Position numbers and translations under genes: made by a program
Part shown: piece by piece, positions 29,907 to 38,059 of the stretch
Layout: each line of letters starts with the position of its first letter
How positions within the stretch are numbered: the stretch's first letter is position 1
The notes under the pieces: model-generated
The model's input: only the letters and a program-made list of their open reading frames with translations
The model's database searches: none
Told to the model about the DNA's origin: nothing
Source of the DNA: an uncultured Porphyromonadaceae bacterium
GTDB lineage: Bacteria; Bacteroidota; Bacteroidia; Bacteroidales; Muribaculaceae
Assembly (NCBI GenBank): GCA_945873625.1
Contig: CAMCDS010000002.1
Coordinates: 85,354-149,353 of the forward strand
DNA: 64,000 nucleotides
Direction: 5' to 3'

Positions 29907-31535
29907 TTAAAGTTTCTCTACAAACTTGCGGTATTGCTCGTTGTTGGGGTCATACTGGAGATACTTGTTGAAGTATTCCTTAGCCTTGGCCACGTCTTTC
30001 TGGTCGAGGTAGTAGTTGCCCATATAGTTGTTCATCTCCTTGGCGTCGGAAGTGTATTTCGAGGGATCGGGAGCGGCTTCGAGAAGCTTGATGGCCTCTG
30101 CGTAGAGAGGAGCGGCTGCTTTCTCCACTTCAGCCTTGGGAGCACGCTGCTTGGCAACGTCGCCCTGAATCTTCACGGGCTTATAGTTGGTCGGGAGAAT
30201 CTTGGCGGCACGCTGTGCGTAGTCTACAGCGTCGGCATAGCTTGCATCGGCGGCTGCAGCGTCAGATTCCTTCTGGCTTACACCGGCAAAATAGCTGAAG
30301 AGTGCCTGCTGCACGAGGTCGTTGTAGCCGGGTTCGCCCACTTTCTTGAGGTAGCCCTTGTAGGCCTCGGCGGCGCCGGGGAAGTTGTTCTCGTCTACAT
30401 AAATCATGGCGAGCTGCTTGTTGAAGGCGGCGTTGTCGGGATTCTCCTTCATGGCCTCTTCGATTACGGAAAGAGCCTCTTCGAGGCGCTTTGCCATCTG
30501 GAACTCTTCGGCCACGAGCGTGTAGTCGATGGGGGCGAACTTGTTGGCGGGGTTAGCCTTGTGGGCGGCGTAGAGTGCTTCAGCCATGGGGAGGAGCTGC
30601 TCCTTCATGTCGGGGAGCTGGGCTGCGTTCATGAACTGATAGCGGCGTGCGGTGAAGTTGTCGGGGTTGGCTGCGAGGAGCTGTGAGGAGTAGTCGTAGC
30701 CGTCCTTGAACTGCTGGCCGTAGAAGAGGAGGAAGGCATAGCGGTCTTCGTCCTGCTTGAAGTGGTTGGGGTTCTTCACATACTTGCCGTATTCGGCGGC
30801 GGCATTGGCGTAATCCTTGTTGTTGTAGTATGCGTTGGCAAGTTCACGCTGTCCGAGTGCGGAAGTAGGATTCTGCGAGAGGAGCTGGTTGAGCATCTTG
30901 ATTGCATACTGCGGATTTACCTGAGTGAAAAGGTTGGCGTATTTCACGTAGGCGTCAGCAGCCTGAGGATTGTTCTGGGCAGCCATCTCGTATTTGCTGC
31001 CGGCCTGGCCCCAGTCTTTCTGGTCGGTGAAGCGGTCGCCCTCGAAAATGAAGATTTCAGGAGCGTTGATGTTGATTCTGCGGGCTTTTTCGAGACGCTT
31101 CTCGATTTCCTTTGCGTATGCGGCAGGATCTGCGTCGTAGTAAGCACGGGCGATCTGGATCTGCATTGCCGGATCCTTCTTTGCTTTCCCTTCAGCCTCC
31201 TTGAAGAGCTTCTCGGCCTCTTTCACCTGGCCGTTCCTGAGAAGGAGCGCACCCTGACCTACATAGTTGAAGCCGTAGTCGGGGTTGGCCGCGATGCCTT
31301 TCTCGAAGTAGGAAGCAGCCTTTGAGGCATTGTTTTCGAGGAGTGCGATCTCGCCGAGGTAGAAGTTGGCGATGGCCTTGTCGGTGCCTGCGTTGTTGAG
31401 GTTGCGCTCAAGAAGCTCCTTGGCATTGTCAAACTGGTCGGCCTTGAAGTATTCCACGCCTTCCACATGAGTCTGCGCAAATGAGCAGAGCGCGCCTGAG
31501 GCGAGAACGAAAGAGAATAATGCTTTGAATTTCAT
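29907..31535 (-). CDS. secreted tetratricopeptide-repeat protein
   Basis: 542 residues with a signal peptide (MKFKALFSFVLASGALCSFAQ) and repeated TPR helices along most of the length (IANFYLGEIALLENNASKAA, ELANAYYNNKDYANAAAEYG, LVAEEFQMAKRLEEALSVI, NYMGNYYLDQKDVAKAKEYF). Probably periplasmic and a protein-binding scaffold. It is on the same strand as the PstS-like/TPR cluster upstream, but separated by 253 nt with a large hairpin, so it is likely a separate unit. Confidence 0.85.
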   Translation of the reverse strand: MKFKALFSFVLASGALCSFAQTHVEGVEYFKADQFDNAKELLERNLNNAGTDKAIANFYLGEIALLENNASKAASYFEKGIAANPDYGFNYVGQGALLLRNGQVKEAEKLFKEAEGKAKKDPAMQIQIARAYYDADPAAYAKEIEKRLEKARRININAPEIFIFEGDRFTDQKDWGQAGSKYEMAAQNNPQAADAYVKYANLFTQVNPQYAIKMLNQLLSQNPTSALGQRELANAYYNNKDYANAAAEYGKYVKNPNHFKQDEDRYAFLLFYGQQFKDGYDYSSQLLAANPDNFTARRYQFMNAAQLPDMKEQLLPMAEALYAAHKANPANKFAPIDYTLVAEEFQMAKRLEEALSVIEEAMKENPDNAAFNKQLAMIYVDENNFPGAAEAYKGYLKKVGEPGYNDLVQQALFSYFAGVSQKESDAAAADASYADAVDYAQRAAKILPTNYKPVKIQGDVAKQRAPKAEVEKAAAPLYAEAIKLLEAAPDPSKYTSDAKEMNNYMGNYYLDQKDVAKAKEYFNKYLQYDPNNEQYRKFVEKL

Positions 31536-31703
31536 ACGATGTATATGGTTTTTAGTTATTTCCCTGGTTGGAATCCGGCTCGCCGGCTGCGTTGGGACGG
31601 CGCCACCTGATTAAGATACGGAAAGAAGAGTATAATTATTGCGATTGCCTCAGTTCAATCCGTTGTTACATATCTGACAGCGGACTTAGCTTTGGGTTTA
31701 CCT

Positions 31704-31758
31704 ATTTGATGCGGATAATCGCAGATTTATTGAAAATTGCGATTATCCGACATCAAAT
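31704..31758. repeat. long imperfect palindrome (19 of ~21 bp per arm)
   Basis: ATTTGATG-c-GGATAATCGCA (31704-31723) pairs with TGCGATTATCC-ga-CATCAAAT (31738-31758): 11 + 8 bp with a small asymmetric interruption and a 14-nt A/T-rich loop. It is 30 nt beyond the PstS-like stop on the minus strand. Possible terminator, but it lacks a T tract; possible operator for the TPR gene. Confidence 0.6.
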
Positions 31759-31788
31759 ATGCTGAAAGATGGTAAGAACGCGGCGGAA

Positions 31789-32793
31789 TCACTGCAGGTT
31801 CACCACCCTTTGCGGGAAGTGGAAGGGCAGGATGCCGGTCTTGGTGATGATTTTCTGCCCTACGAATCCGGTTACGAATGTGTAGAAGCTATGGAGCACT
31901 GTGGAGTTTGAGGCAGAAGAAATCATGTAGACCTTGCGGTAAAGGGGATACTCGCCCGAATAGATATATGCCTGATAAGGCTTATAGCCCATAGGGCTGA
32001 AGTCGTTTGCCTCCGTGGGATTGCTCACCTTGAGGATATTGACTTCGGTGGTAAGCTCCGATGCGATAGTGTCGTTCTGCGCATTATAGTCCTCCACGCG
32101 GCGGTCTACGGGCACATTTTTCGCCTTCTCGAGGTTGTCGCCGAGCCAGCTGACGCTGATGATGCCGATGGCGTTGGGGTCTTTCTTCACCACGTCGACC
32201 ACCTGCGCGTTATTGTTCTGCGCATAGGCGTTCTTATTGTCCGACATCTTTGCGTCTTTCGGCAGGAATCGCTCTCTCATGTAGCTGACAGTCGATGAAC
32301 CGGCGTTGTCAAACACAAGTTTGATGGCAGTGGAGTCGGCTCCGGCGAGCTGGCTCCAACGCGAAATCTTGCCCGACATTATGTCGCCTACCTCCTGCAG
32401 ACTGAGCTGCTGCACGGGGTTCTTCTTGTTGGTGATGAGTGCCACGGCGTCGACTGCGATGCAATTCTGCTTCACCACGCGCTTGAACTTGCTCTTCATA
32501 TACTTCACCTCATCTTTTGTCAGCTCACGGGTGATGATGATGGCCTGGGTCTTGTCGGCAAGGAATGTGTCGACAGCCTCCTGCTCGCTGACATAGAAGG
32601 GGATGATGGATGCGTCGGGATAGGAGAATTCAAACACCTGCACCTCTTCATCGAGAATGTTGCGGAATCCGTCGTCGCAGAATATAGTGGCGCTTCCTTT
32701 TGCGTACTCCCCTTTCTTCACGGGTGTACACGCAGTTGCGGCCGCGAGCATTGCCGCTCCGGCCACAACAACAGCTAATGACTTTAATTTCAT
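31789..32793 (-). CDS. PstS-like phosphate-binding lipoprotein
   Basis: 334 residues. A lipoprotein signal peptide ends AATAC, with lipidated cysteine at C22. The mature part has a periplasmic binding-protein fold of the PstS type (SATIFCDDGFRNILDEEVQVFE, AIIITRELTKDEVK, IMSGKISRWSQL, NAGSSTVSYMRERF). No PstA/B/C or PhoU gene is nearby. In Bacteroidetes such lone PstS-like proteins occur in ExbB/ExbD/TonB neighbourhoods, so a role other than ABC-driven phosphate uptake is likely. Third of a minus-strand trio with a TPR protein and a small membrane protein. Confidence 0.85.
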   Translation of the reverse strand: MKLKSLAVVVAGAAMLAAATACTPVKKGEYAKGSATIFCDDGFRNILDEEVQVFEFSYPDASIIPFYVSEQEAVDTFLADKTQAIIITRELTKDEVKYMKSKFKRVVKQNCIAVDAVALITNKKNPVQQLSLQEVGDIMSGKISRWSQLAGADSTAIKLVFDNAGSSTVSYMRERFLPKDAKMSDNKNAYAQNNNAQVVDVVKKDPNAIGIISVSWLGDNLEKAKNVPVDRRVEDYNAQNDTIASELTTEVNILKVSNPTEANDFSPMGYKPYQAYIYSGEYPLYRKVYMISSASNSTVLHSFYTFVTGFVGQKIITKTGILPFHFPQRVVNLQ

Positions 32794-32827
32794 ATCAATA
32801 ACGGTTTATGTCTTTGTTTACGGCAGT

Positions 32828-33046
32828 CTATTGATTACCGATATAGAGTCGGTAGGCCCTGAACACGCCGTAGGCGCACAGCAGGCCGCCGATGGTGTAG
32901 CTGACCGCATTGTTGTCGATGCTGAACACGTCGAGGAAGAAGAGAAGTCCCACGCCGATGTAGACGATGACCATGAATATACCGAAACCGATACGTGCTC
33001 CCTTGGGAAGCTGATTGCGGTTGTCCTGATTGTTTTGACCTTTCAT
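32828..33046 (-). CDS. small two-helix membrane protein
   Basis: 72 residues from the ATG at 33046 (MKGQNNQDNRNQ). Two hydrophobic segments: IGFGIFMVIVYIGVGLLFFL and YTIGGLLCAYGVFRAYRLYI. The open frame extends to 33091, but that adds only basic residues out of character. Unknown function; it sits between the TPR gene and the PstS-like gene (34 nt), so it is likely part of the same envelope system. Confidence 0.75.
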   Translation of the reverse strand: MKGQNNQDNRNQLPKGARIGFGIFMVIVYIGVGLLFFLDVFSIDNNAVSYTIGGLLCAYGVFRAYRLYIGNQ

Positions 33047-33141
33047 AACTTTGAGTGATTTAATTTTCTGCTTTTTTAACAATCTCCTCACGCTCGGGGT
33101 TCACCGAATCTGCGAAATAGATTGCAGCAGAAACCCGATGG

Positions 33142-34674
33142 TCATTTCAAATGAGCGATGGGGAGAAGATTGAGGTTGGCCGTGCGGTCGGATTCGAGCA
33201 GGTATATGTTGGAGAAACCGAGCGAACGGGCCTTGTCGCGCATTTCCACGGCCTTCTCGAGATTGCCGCTCTGGGCATAGTAGACGGCAGCGTGGTAGAG
33301 ATCTGTTTTTGTCGGCGAGGCCGCGAGTGCCTCTTCTACTATGGCGTCGCCATCCATTTTCTTGCCGTTGAGTGCCTTTGCGAGGGCCTTGTAAGCCACG
33401 CCAGGGAATCCTTCGACCGGCATGGAGGCCACGCGGTTGCGGTCGGCAACGGCCGACTTCTGATTGTTGAGCACTGTGGCGTTTAACCAGGCTCTTACCA
33501 TGAGGGGAAGCGGGTCGGAGGCATTGGATATGACAGCCTCGTTGAGCTGCTGAAGGGCTTTCTCGTTGTTGCCGAGATCCACGTTGGCGAGTGCCGAGCA
33601 TACAAGAGCGTCGACGTTGCCACCGTCTTTGGCGAGCAGCCTGTCGAGAACAGCCACAGCCTCGGCCGGCTTACCCTCGGCACGCGATATGCGCGCTTTG
33701 AGAAGCATGTTGTCGGCGTTCTGGTTCAGTTCAAGCGAACGGTCGGCATTGCCTCTTGCCTCGTCAATCTTATTGAGGGCGAGACAGCTCTCCGCAAGAG
33801 CCGCGTAGACCGACGGCTGACGCGCTTCGGGCACTTTGAGCAGGTCGGTGAGTGAAGCATACGCTTCGTTGAAGTTGCCGGTGAGGTTTGAGATGTTGCC
33901 TTTGAGGAACAGGAGGGGCACCTGATTGTCGGAACGCGAAAGCGCGTAGTCGATAGCCTCCGACACGGAAGTGAAGTCAGTCTCACCGAGGTTTATGAGC
34001 GACTGGAGCGGGCGGTCGGTGTTATCGGCCAGAGCGAAGGCACTCAGATAATTGGCTGCGGCCTGATGGTTGTCGCCCATCTGGCGGTAAAGGTCTCCGA
34101 GTCGGCAGTAAGTGATTGCCGACGAAGGGTCGGCGTTACGTGCCTCGTTGAGCAGCTCCTCAGCTTCGGCTTTCCTGTCCATGAGCACGCATGCCGAGGC
34201 CATGCCGAAATATGCCTCCTGGCTTCTTGATTTCAGCCTCTGCATCGACGAGAACGAACGGTAGGCACCCTCGGCATCCTTCAGATGCAACTGAATGTTG
34301 CCTTTCTTATAAAGGTCGGCATAAGAATCGGGCGACATCTCGAGCACCTTGTTGACGGCATCGAGAGCCTTGCCGTATTCCTTCAGCTCGATGCAGATGT
34401 CGGCAAGCAGTGAATACTCCATCTGGAGCATCGAGGACTCCTTGGCGGGGGTGTACTCTATGGCGCGCGATATGTCGGTGAGCGCGTTGTCGTACATCGA
34501 CAGGTTGTAGTATTGGGCTGAACGCTGATAGAGCGTCTCAAAATCCTTGGGATTCTCCTTTAGGGTCTGTTCGTAGCCTCTGAGCACGGCTTTGGTGATC
34601 GGATTGATCTGCTGTGCAGGGGCGGATGCGGCCACGAAGAGCGCGGCGACGGGAAGTATATGGCGTAGTTTCAT
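33142..34674 (-). CDS. secreted tetratricopeptide-repeat protein
   Basis: 510 residues. Signal peptide at the N-terminus (MKLRHILPVAALFVAASAPAQ), then a long array of TPR-like helices (DFETLYQRSAQYYNLSMYDNALTDI, AITYCRLGDLYRQMGDNHQAAANYL, SVYAALAESCLALNKIDEARGNAD). Periplasmic scaffold by prediction. Starts 19 nt after the kdsA stop, so it is probably read with the transporter-rsmE-kdsA transcript and with the small membrane and PstS-like genes downstream. Confidence 0.87.
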   Translation of the reverse strand: MKLRHILPVAALFVAASAPAQQINPITKAVLRGYEQTLKENPKDFETLYQRSAQYYNLSMYDNALTDISRAIEYTPAKESSMLQMEYSLLADICIELKEYGKALDAVNKVLEMSPDSYADLYKKGNIQLHLKDAEGAYRSFSSMQRLKSRSQEAYFGMASACVLMDRKAEAEELLNEARNADPSSAITYCRLGDLYRQMGDNHQAAANYLSAFALADNTDRPLQSLINLGETDFTSVSEAIDYALSRSDNQVPLLFLKGNISNLTGNFNEAYASLTDLLKVPEARQPSVYAALAESCLALNKIDEARGNADRSLELNQNADNMLLKARISRAEGKPAEAVAVLDRLLAKDGGNVDALVCSALANVDLGNNEKALQQLNEAVISNASDPLPLMVRAWLNATVLNNQKSAVADRNRVASMPVEGFPGVAYKALAKALNGKKMDGDAIVEEALAASPTKTDLYHAAVYYAQSGNLEKAVEMRDKARSLGFSNIYLLESDRTANLNLLPIAHLK

Positions 34675-34693
34675 ATTCAGAAATATAGTTTAA

Positions 34694-35521
34694 TCATGAC
34701 ATGGCGTTGACGGCCTCCCTGAGGATAACGAGGTTTTCAAGCAGGTGTTTCACCTTGTCGAGCGGAAGCATATTTGCGCCGTCGCTCTTGGCCTTTGCCG
34801 GATCGCGATGGGTCTCCATAAAGATTCCGTCGGCGCCGACAGCTATCGCAGCCTTTGCGATGGTAGAAATCATCTCTGGACGTCCACCGGTAACACCGGC
34901 CGACTGGTTGGGTTGCTGCAGAGAGTGGGTGATGTCCATTATCACCGGGCAGCGGCAAGCCTCGTGCATCTCGGGTATCGAACGGAAATCAACTATGAGG
35001 TCCTGATAGCCGAACATGGTGCCACGGTCGGTAACGCATACGCTGAGATTGCCCGACTCCCTGACCTTGCGCACGGCATGCGCCATTGAGTCGGGGGCAA
35101 GAAACTGACCCTTCTTGATGTTGACGGTCTTGCCTGTTGCGGCAGCGGCCACAAGGAGTCCGGTCTGGCGGCAGAGAAAGGCGGGTATCTGAAGTATGTC
35201 CACATATTCGGCGGCCATTTCAGCTTCGTGGGCCTCGTGGATGTCGGTTACAACGGGTATATGGAACGTGTCGCGCACCTTGCCGAGTATGCGGAGCGCC
35301 TTCTCGTCGCCGATTCCGGTGAAGGAGTCGAGACGGCTGCGGTTTGCCTTGCGGTAGCTGCCCTTGAAGGCGAAGGGGATATTGAGCGATGAGGCTATCT
35401 CAGTAAGCTCGCCGGCTATGTCGAGAGCCATCTCCTCCCCTTCTATCACACACGGTCCGGCCAGAAGGAAAAAATTTCGTTCGGCACTGCCTGTAAGAAA
35501 ATCCAATGCATTCATTTGCAT
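34694..35521 (-). CDS. kdsA: 3-deoxy-8-phosphooctulonate synthase
   Basis: 275 residues from the ATG at 35521 (an ATG two codons later is as good). Makes Kdo-8-phosphate from phosphoenolpyruvate and arabinose-5-phosphate for lipid A-core. KdsA signatures: LLAGPCVIEGEE, FKGSYRKANRS, VTDIHEAHEA, LQIPAFLCRQT, NIKKGQFLAP and FMETHRDP. The frame is open up to 35575, which would overlap rsmE; homologues begin near the chosen start. Fits an LPS-bearing Gram-negative. Confidence 0.93.
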   Translation of the reverse strand: MQMNALDFLTGSAERNFFLLAGPCVIEGEEMALDIAGELTEIASSLNIPFAFKGSYRKANRSRLDSFTGIGDEKALRILGKVRDTFHIPVVTDIHEAHEAEMAAEYVDILQIPAFLCRQTGLLVAAAATGKTVNIKKGQFLAPDSMAHAVRKVRESGNLSVCVTDRGTMFGYQDLIVDFRSIPEMHEACRCPVIMDITHSLQQPNQSAGVTGGRPEMISTIAKAAIAVGADGIFMETHRDPAKAKSDGANMLPLDKVKHLLENLVILREAVNAMS

Positions 35522-35558
35522 GATGTTGTTATCAATATTTTGGATCCATTCGCTGTCA

Positions 35559-36278
35559 TCACCTATTGCAGGCATCCATCTGATTCACGATGTGCACTGT
35601 CTGCAAGGCGAAGAGAGCGGCTGTCTCCGTTCTGAGTCGGCTTTCGCCGAAGGTTACGGCCTTGAATCCTGAGCGCAAGGCCTCGTCAATCTCATCGGCC
35701 GAGAAATCGCCCTCGGGTCCGATGAGTATGGTAGTGTCAGTCTGCGGGCTACATTCGCAGACCATCGACAGACGCTTCATCGAGTCGTCGCAATAGCCGA
35801 CGAACTTCTGCCCTGTCCCACATTCGCTGAGGAAAATATTGAGATCGGTCATATCACATATCTCGGGCAGCGTCGCCTTAAGGCTCTGCTTCATGGCACT
35901 GACCATCACTTTCCGCCAACGCTCCACGTTGGCCTTCTTCCTTTCGGAATGTGCGCACTTTACTGGCACTATTCTGTCGACACCGATTTCCACCGCCTTT
36001 TCAAGCATCCACTCCATGCGGTCGGAGTTTTTAGTCGGAGAGACGGCAAGCGTAATCCGGCAGCCCCAATGCGTCGGCACAGACTCTCTGGAGAGAATCT
36101 CCAGCTCCGTATGGCGCGGATTTGCGTCGGCTATCCGGCACGCATAGCGGTGTCCCTTTCCGTCGGTGCATACAATCTCGTCGCCGACCTTATGGCGGAG
36201 CACTCTTATGCAGTGTCCGGCCTCGTCTTCGGGCATGACGCCGGAAGTAGCTATATCGGGGGTGAAAAACTGTATCAC
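35559..36278 (-). CDS. rsmE: 16S rRNA (uracil-1498-N3)-methyltransferase
   Basis: 239 residues. SPOUT-type methyltransferase with the SAM knot motif ILIGPEGDFSADEIDEA and LRTETAALFALQTV near the C-terminus; the N-terminal PUA-like domain has FFTPDI and HCIRVLRHKVGDEI. Modifies U1498 of 16S rRNA. No ATG is available: GTG at 36278 gives the family-like MIQFFTPDI, while a TTG at 36290 would overlap the upstream transporter stop. Between the transporter and kdsA, same strand. Confidence 0.92.
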   Translation of the reverse strand: MIQFFTPDIATSGVMPEDEAGHCIRVLRHKVGDEIVCTDGKGHRYACRIADANPRHTELEILSRESVPTHWGCRITLAVSPTKNSDRMEWMLEKAVEIGVDRIVPVKCAHSERKKANVERWRKVMVSAMKQSLKATLPEICDMTDLNIFLSECGTGQKFVGYCDDSMKRLSMVCECSPQTDTTILIGPEGDFSADEIDEALRSGFKAVTFGESRLRTETAALFALQTVHIVNQMDACNR

Positions 36279-36286
36279 GTCGATTA

Positions 36287-37630
36287 TCAAAACTTATGGT
36301 TCTCGCCGGGCATCCCCTCGGGATCGCCTCCCGCCACGTCGATAGCTTTGTCGCGCGTAAGACGTTCACCTGATTTCGGAGCCTTGAAGCAGATGATGAA
36401 GAGTATGCTGATTGCGAGAGCATAGCCTGCGAATATGAACCATGAATGTTGCCAGCCTATGAGGTTGGTGGCGGCATCCGCTGTCGGGCTCATGTCGACA
36501 AACTTGTTGATGACGAGATTGCCTGCAAGCACTGTGCCGAGCGATGCGCCGATGCCGTTGGTCATTATCATGAAGAGACCCTGTGCGCTTGAGCGCAGCT
36601 TCACGTCGGTCTGCTGGTCTACGAAAAGACCGCCTGCCACATTGAAGAAATCGAACGCCACGCCGTAGACTATGCAGGAGAGGATAAGGAGCACAAGTCC
36701 GCTTCCGGTGTTACCGAGACCGAAGAACCCGAAACGGAACACCCATGCCATTATTGCCATGAGCATCACGCTTTTGATTCCGAAACGCTTGAGACAGAAC
36801 GGAATGAGAAGTATGCAGAGTGCCTCGCTCGCCTGCGAGATTGAAGTAAGCGCTGTGGCGTTGCTCGCGGCCCAGTCGTGGGCATATTGAGGAATATGCT
36901 GGAAACTGTCGATGAACATGGTGCCGTAGCTGTTGGTAACCTGCAGACACACACCGAGAAGCATCGAGAAGATGAAGAATATGGCCATCGTCTTGCTCTT
37001 GAAGAGCTTGAACGCGCTGAGACCGAGAGTGTCGGAAATCGACGAGCCCGACGAGGCGTTGACCGGGCACTGAGGCATAGTGAGCGAATAGGCCATCATG
37101 AGGAAACTGATGACGCCGCACGACATAAGCTGCCAGTAGTTGGCCTGGAATCCGGTGAAGTTGACGAAAAGCTCGGCGCAGATGAATCCGACCGTGCCCC
37201 ACACCCTGATAGGCGGAAAGTCGGTAACAGTATCAAGTCCGGCCTTGTTGAGGGCGTTGAAAGCCACTGAGTTGGCAAGGCCTATTGTAGGCATGAAAAA
37301 CGCCACCGACAGCGTATAGAACGTGAAGAGCGTTCCGAACTCGATGTTGGGGTTGTTCATCCAGCAATATCCTCCGGCCAGAATCATGAACACGCCGGCC
37401 AGCAGATGACAGAGACTCAGCATCTTCTGAGCAGGCACCCATCGGTCGGCTATGATGCCGACAAGTGCCGGCATGAACAACGAGACAAGCCCCTGCACGG
37501 TGTAGAACCAGAACGTCTGGGCGCCCAGACCTACGCTGTTGAGAAATATACCCAACGATACAAGATAGCTGCCCCAGACGGCAAACTCAAGAAAACTCAG
37601 TACCGAGAGACGAAGCTTGATACTTTTCAT
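36287..37630 (-). CDS. nucleoside permease, major facilitator superfamily (NupG-like)
   Basis: 447 residues, 12 predicted membrane helices. The N-terminus LRLSVLSFLEFAVWGSYLVSLGIFL and the FPPIRVWGTVGFICAELFVNF segment are characteristic of the nucleoside:H+ symporter (NHS) family, and VAFDFFNVAGGLFVDQQTD in the second half matches it too. It takes up nucleosides by proton symport. It heads a run of co-oriented genes (rsmE, kdsA, TPR). A ~250 nt leader with possible RNA structure precedes it. Confidence 0.9.
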   Translation of the reverse strand: MKSIKLRLSVLSFLEFAVWGSYLVSLGIFLNSVGLGAQTFWFYTVQGLVSLFMPALVGIIADRWVPAQKMLSLCHLLAGVFMILAGGYCWMNNPNIEFGTLFTFYTLSVAFFMPTIGLANSVAFNALNKAGLDTVTDFPPIRVWGTVGFICAELFVNFTGFQANYWQLMSCGVISFLMMAYSLTMPQCPVNASSGSSISDTLGLSAFKLFKSKTMAIFFIFSMLLGVCLQVTNSYGTMFIDSFQHIPQYAHDWAASNATALTSISQASEALCILLIPFCLKRFGIKSVMLMAIMAWVFRFGFFGLGNTGSGLVLLILSCIVYGVAFDFFNVAGGLFVDQQTDVKLRSSAQGLFMIMTNGIGASLGTVLAGNLVINKFVDMSPTADAATNLIGWQHSWFIFAGYALAISILFIICFKAPKSGERLTRDKAIDVAGGDPEGMPGENHKF

Positions 37631-37639
37631 GGATTTTAC

Positions 37640-37875
37640 ATTACGTCGGCATCCCGAGGGGACACCTGCATTTAACAGAATGGGTTAATATATCACCGGA
37701 ACGGGTGCCCTGGATAAGCCTGAGGCTTACCGCGAAGGCCATAAGTCCGACAGTATAACACTTTAAGAAAGGTTTTAGGTTCACCCCCGTTCGTTAAAAC
37801 GGATTCAGACCGCGTCCGAAAGTGGTTCGGAACCTGCACCATTCAAAGGCACAGACACCCCTTACCTCTCTTTTC
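37640..37875 (-). ncRNA. candidate structured 5' leader RNA of the nucleoside transporter
   Basis: The stretch between the -7 element (37882) and the ATG (37630) holds four exact stems on the minus transcript: 37815-37820 with 37826-37831; 37786-37792 with 37699-37705 (long range); 37724-37729 with 37715-37720 inside it; and 37659-37666 with 37648-37655 (two wobbles) next to the start codon. This resembles a multi-branch regulatory leader. It fits no riboswitch class that I can recognise (TPP, cobalamin, purine and preQ1 motifs are absent). The rest of the 37631-38059 gap is promoter sequence. Confidence 0.35.
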
Positions 37876-37881
37876 AACCGA

Positions 37882-37889
37882 CAAAGTTA
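37882..37889 (-). promoter_or_regulatory. -7 element for the nucleoside transporter cluster
   Basis: TAACTTTG on the minus strand matches TAnnTTTG. A TTCG (3 of 4) lies 19 nt further upstream. Transcription would start near 37875, leaving a leader of ~245 nt. Confidence 0.55.
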
Positions 37890-38019
37890 TTAAATTCTTC
37901 GCAATAAACGAAATTTCAAAGGGGCTATAATCCATTTTTCAATCGATTCCGCCCTGTAGAGAATTAATTTTGGTAATGCCGGGAGTAGAATTGGTAAATG
38001 ATAATAGAAACATTTGTAG

Positions 38020-38027
38020 TAATTTTG
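38020..38027 (+). promoter_or_regulatory. -7 element for the DUF362 gene
   Basis: TAATTTTG matches TAnnTTTG, 32 nt before the ATG. No clear TTTG at the right distance. Confidence 0.5.
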
Positions 38028-38059
38028 CAGCCGAAACAGAAACATATAACCAACGAATT

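Noticed and set aside
37640-37875. Considered as cobalamin, TPP, purine or preQ1 riboswitch, tmRNA or SRP RNA
   Set aside because: None of the conserved core sequences of those RNAs is present; kept only as an unidentified structured leader.
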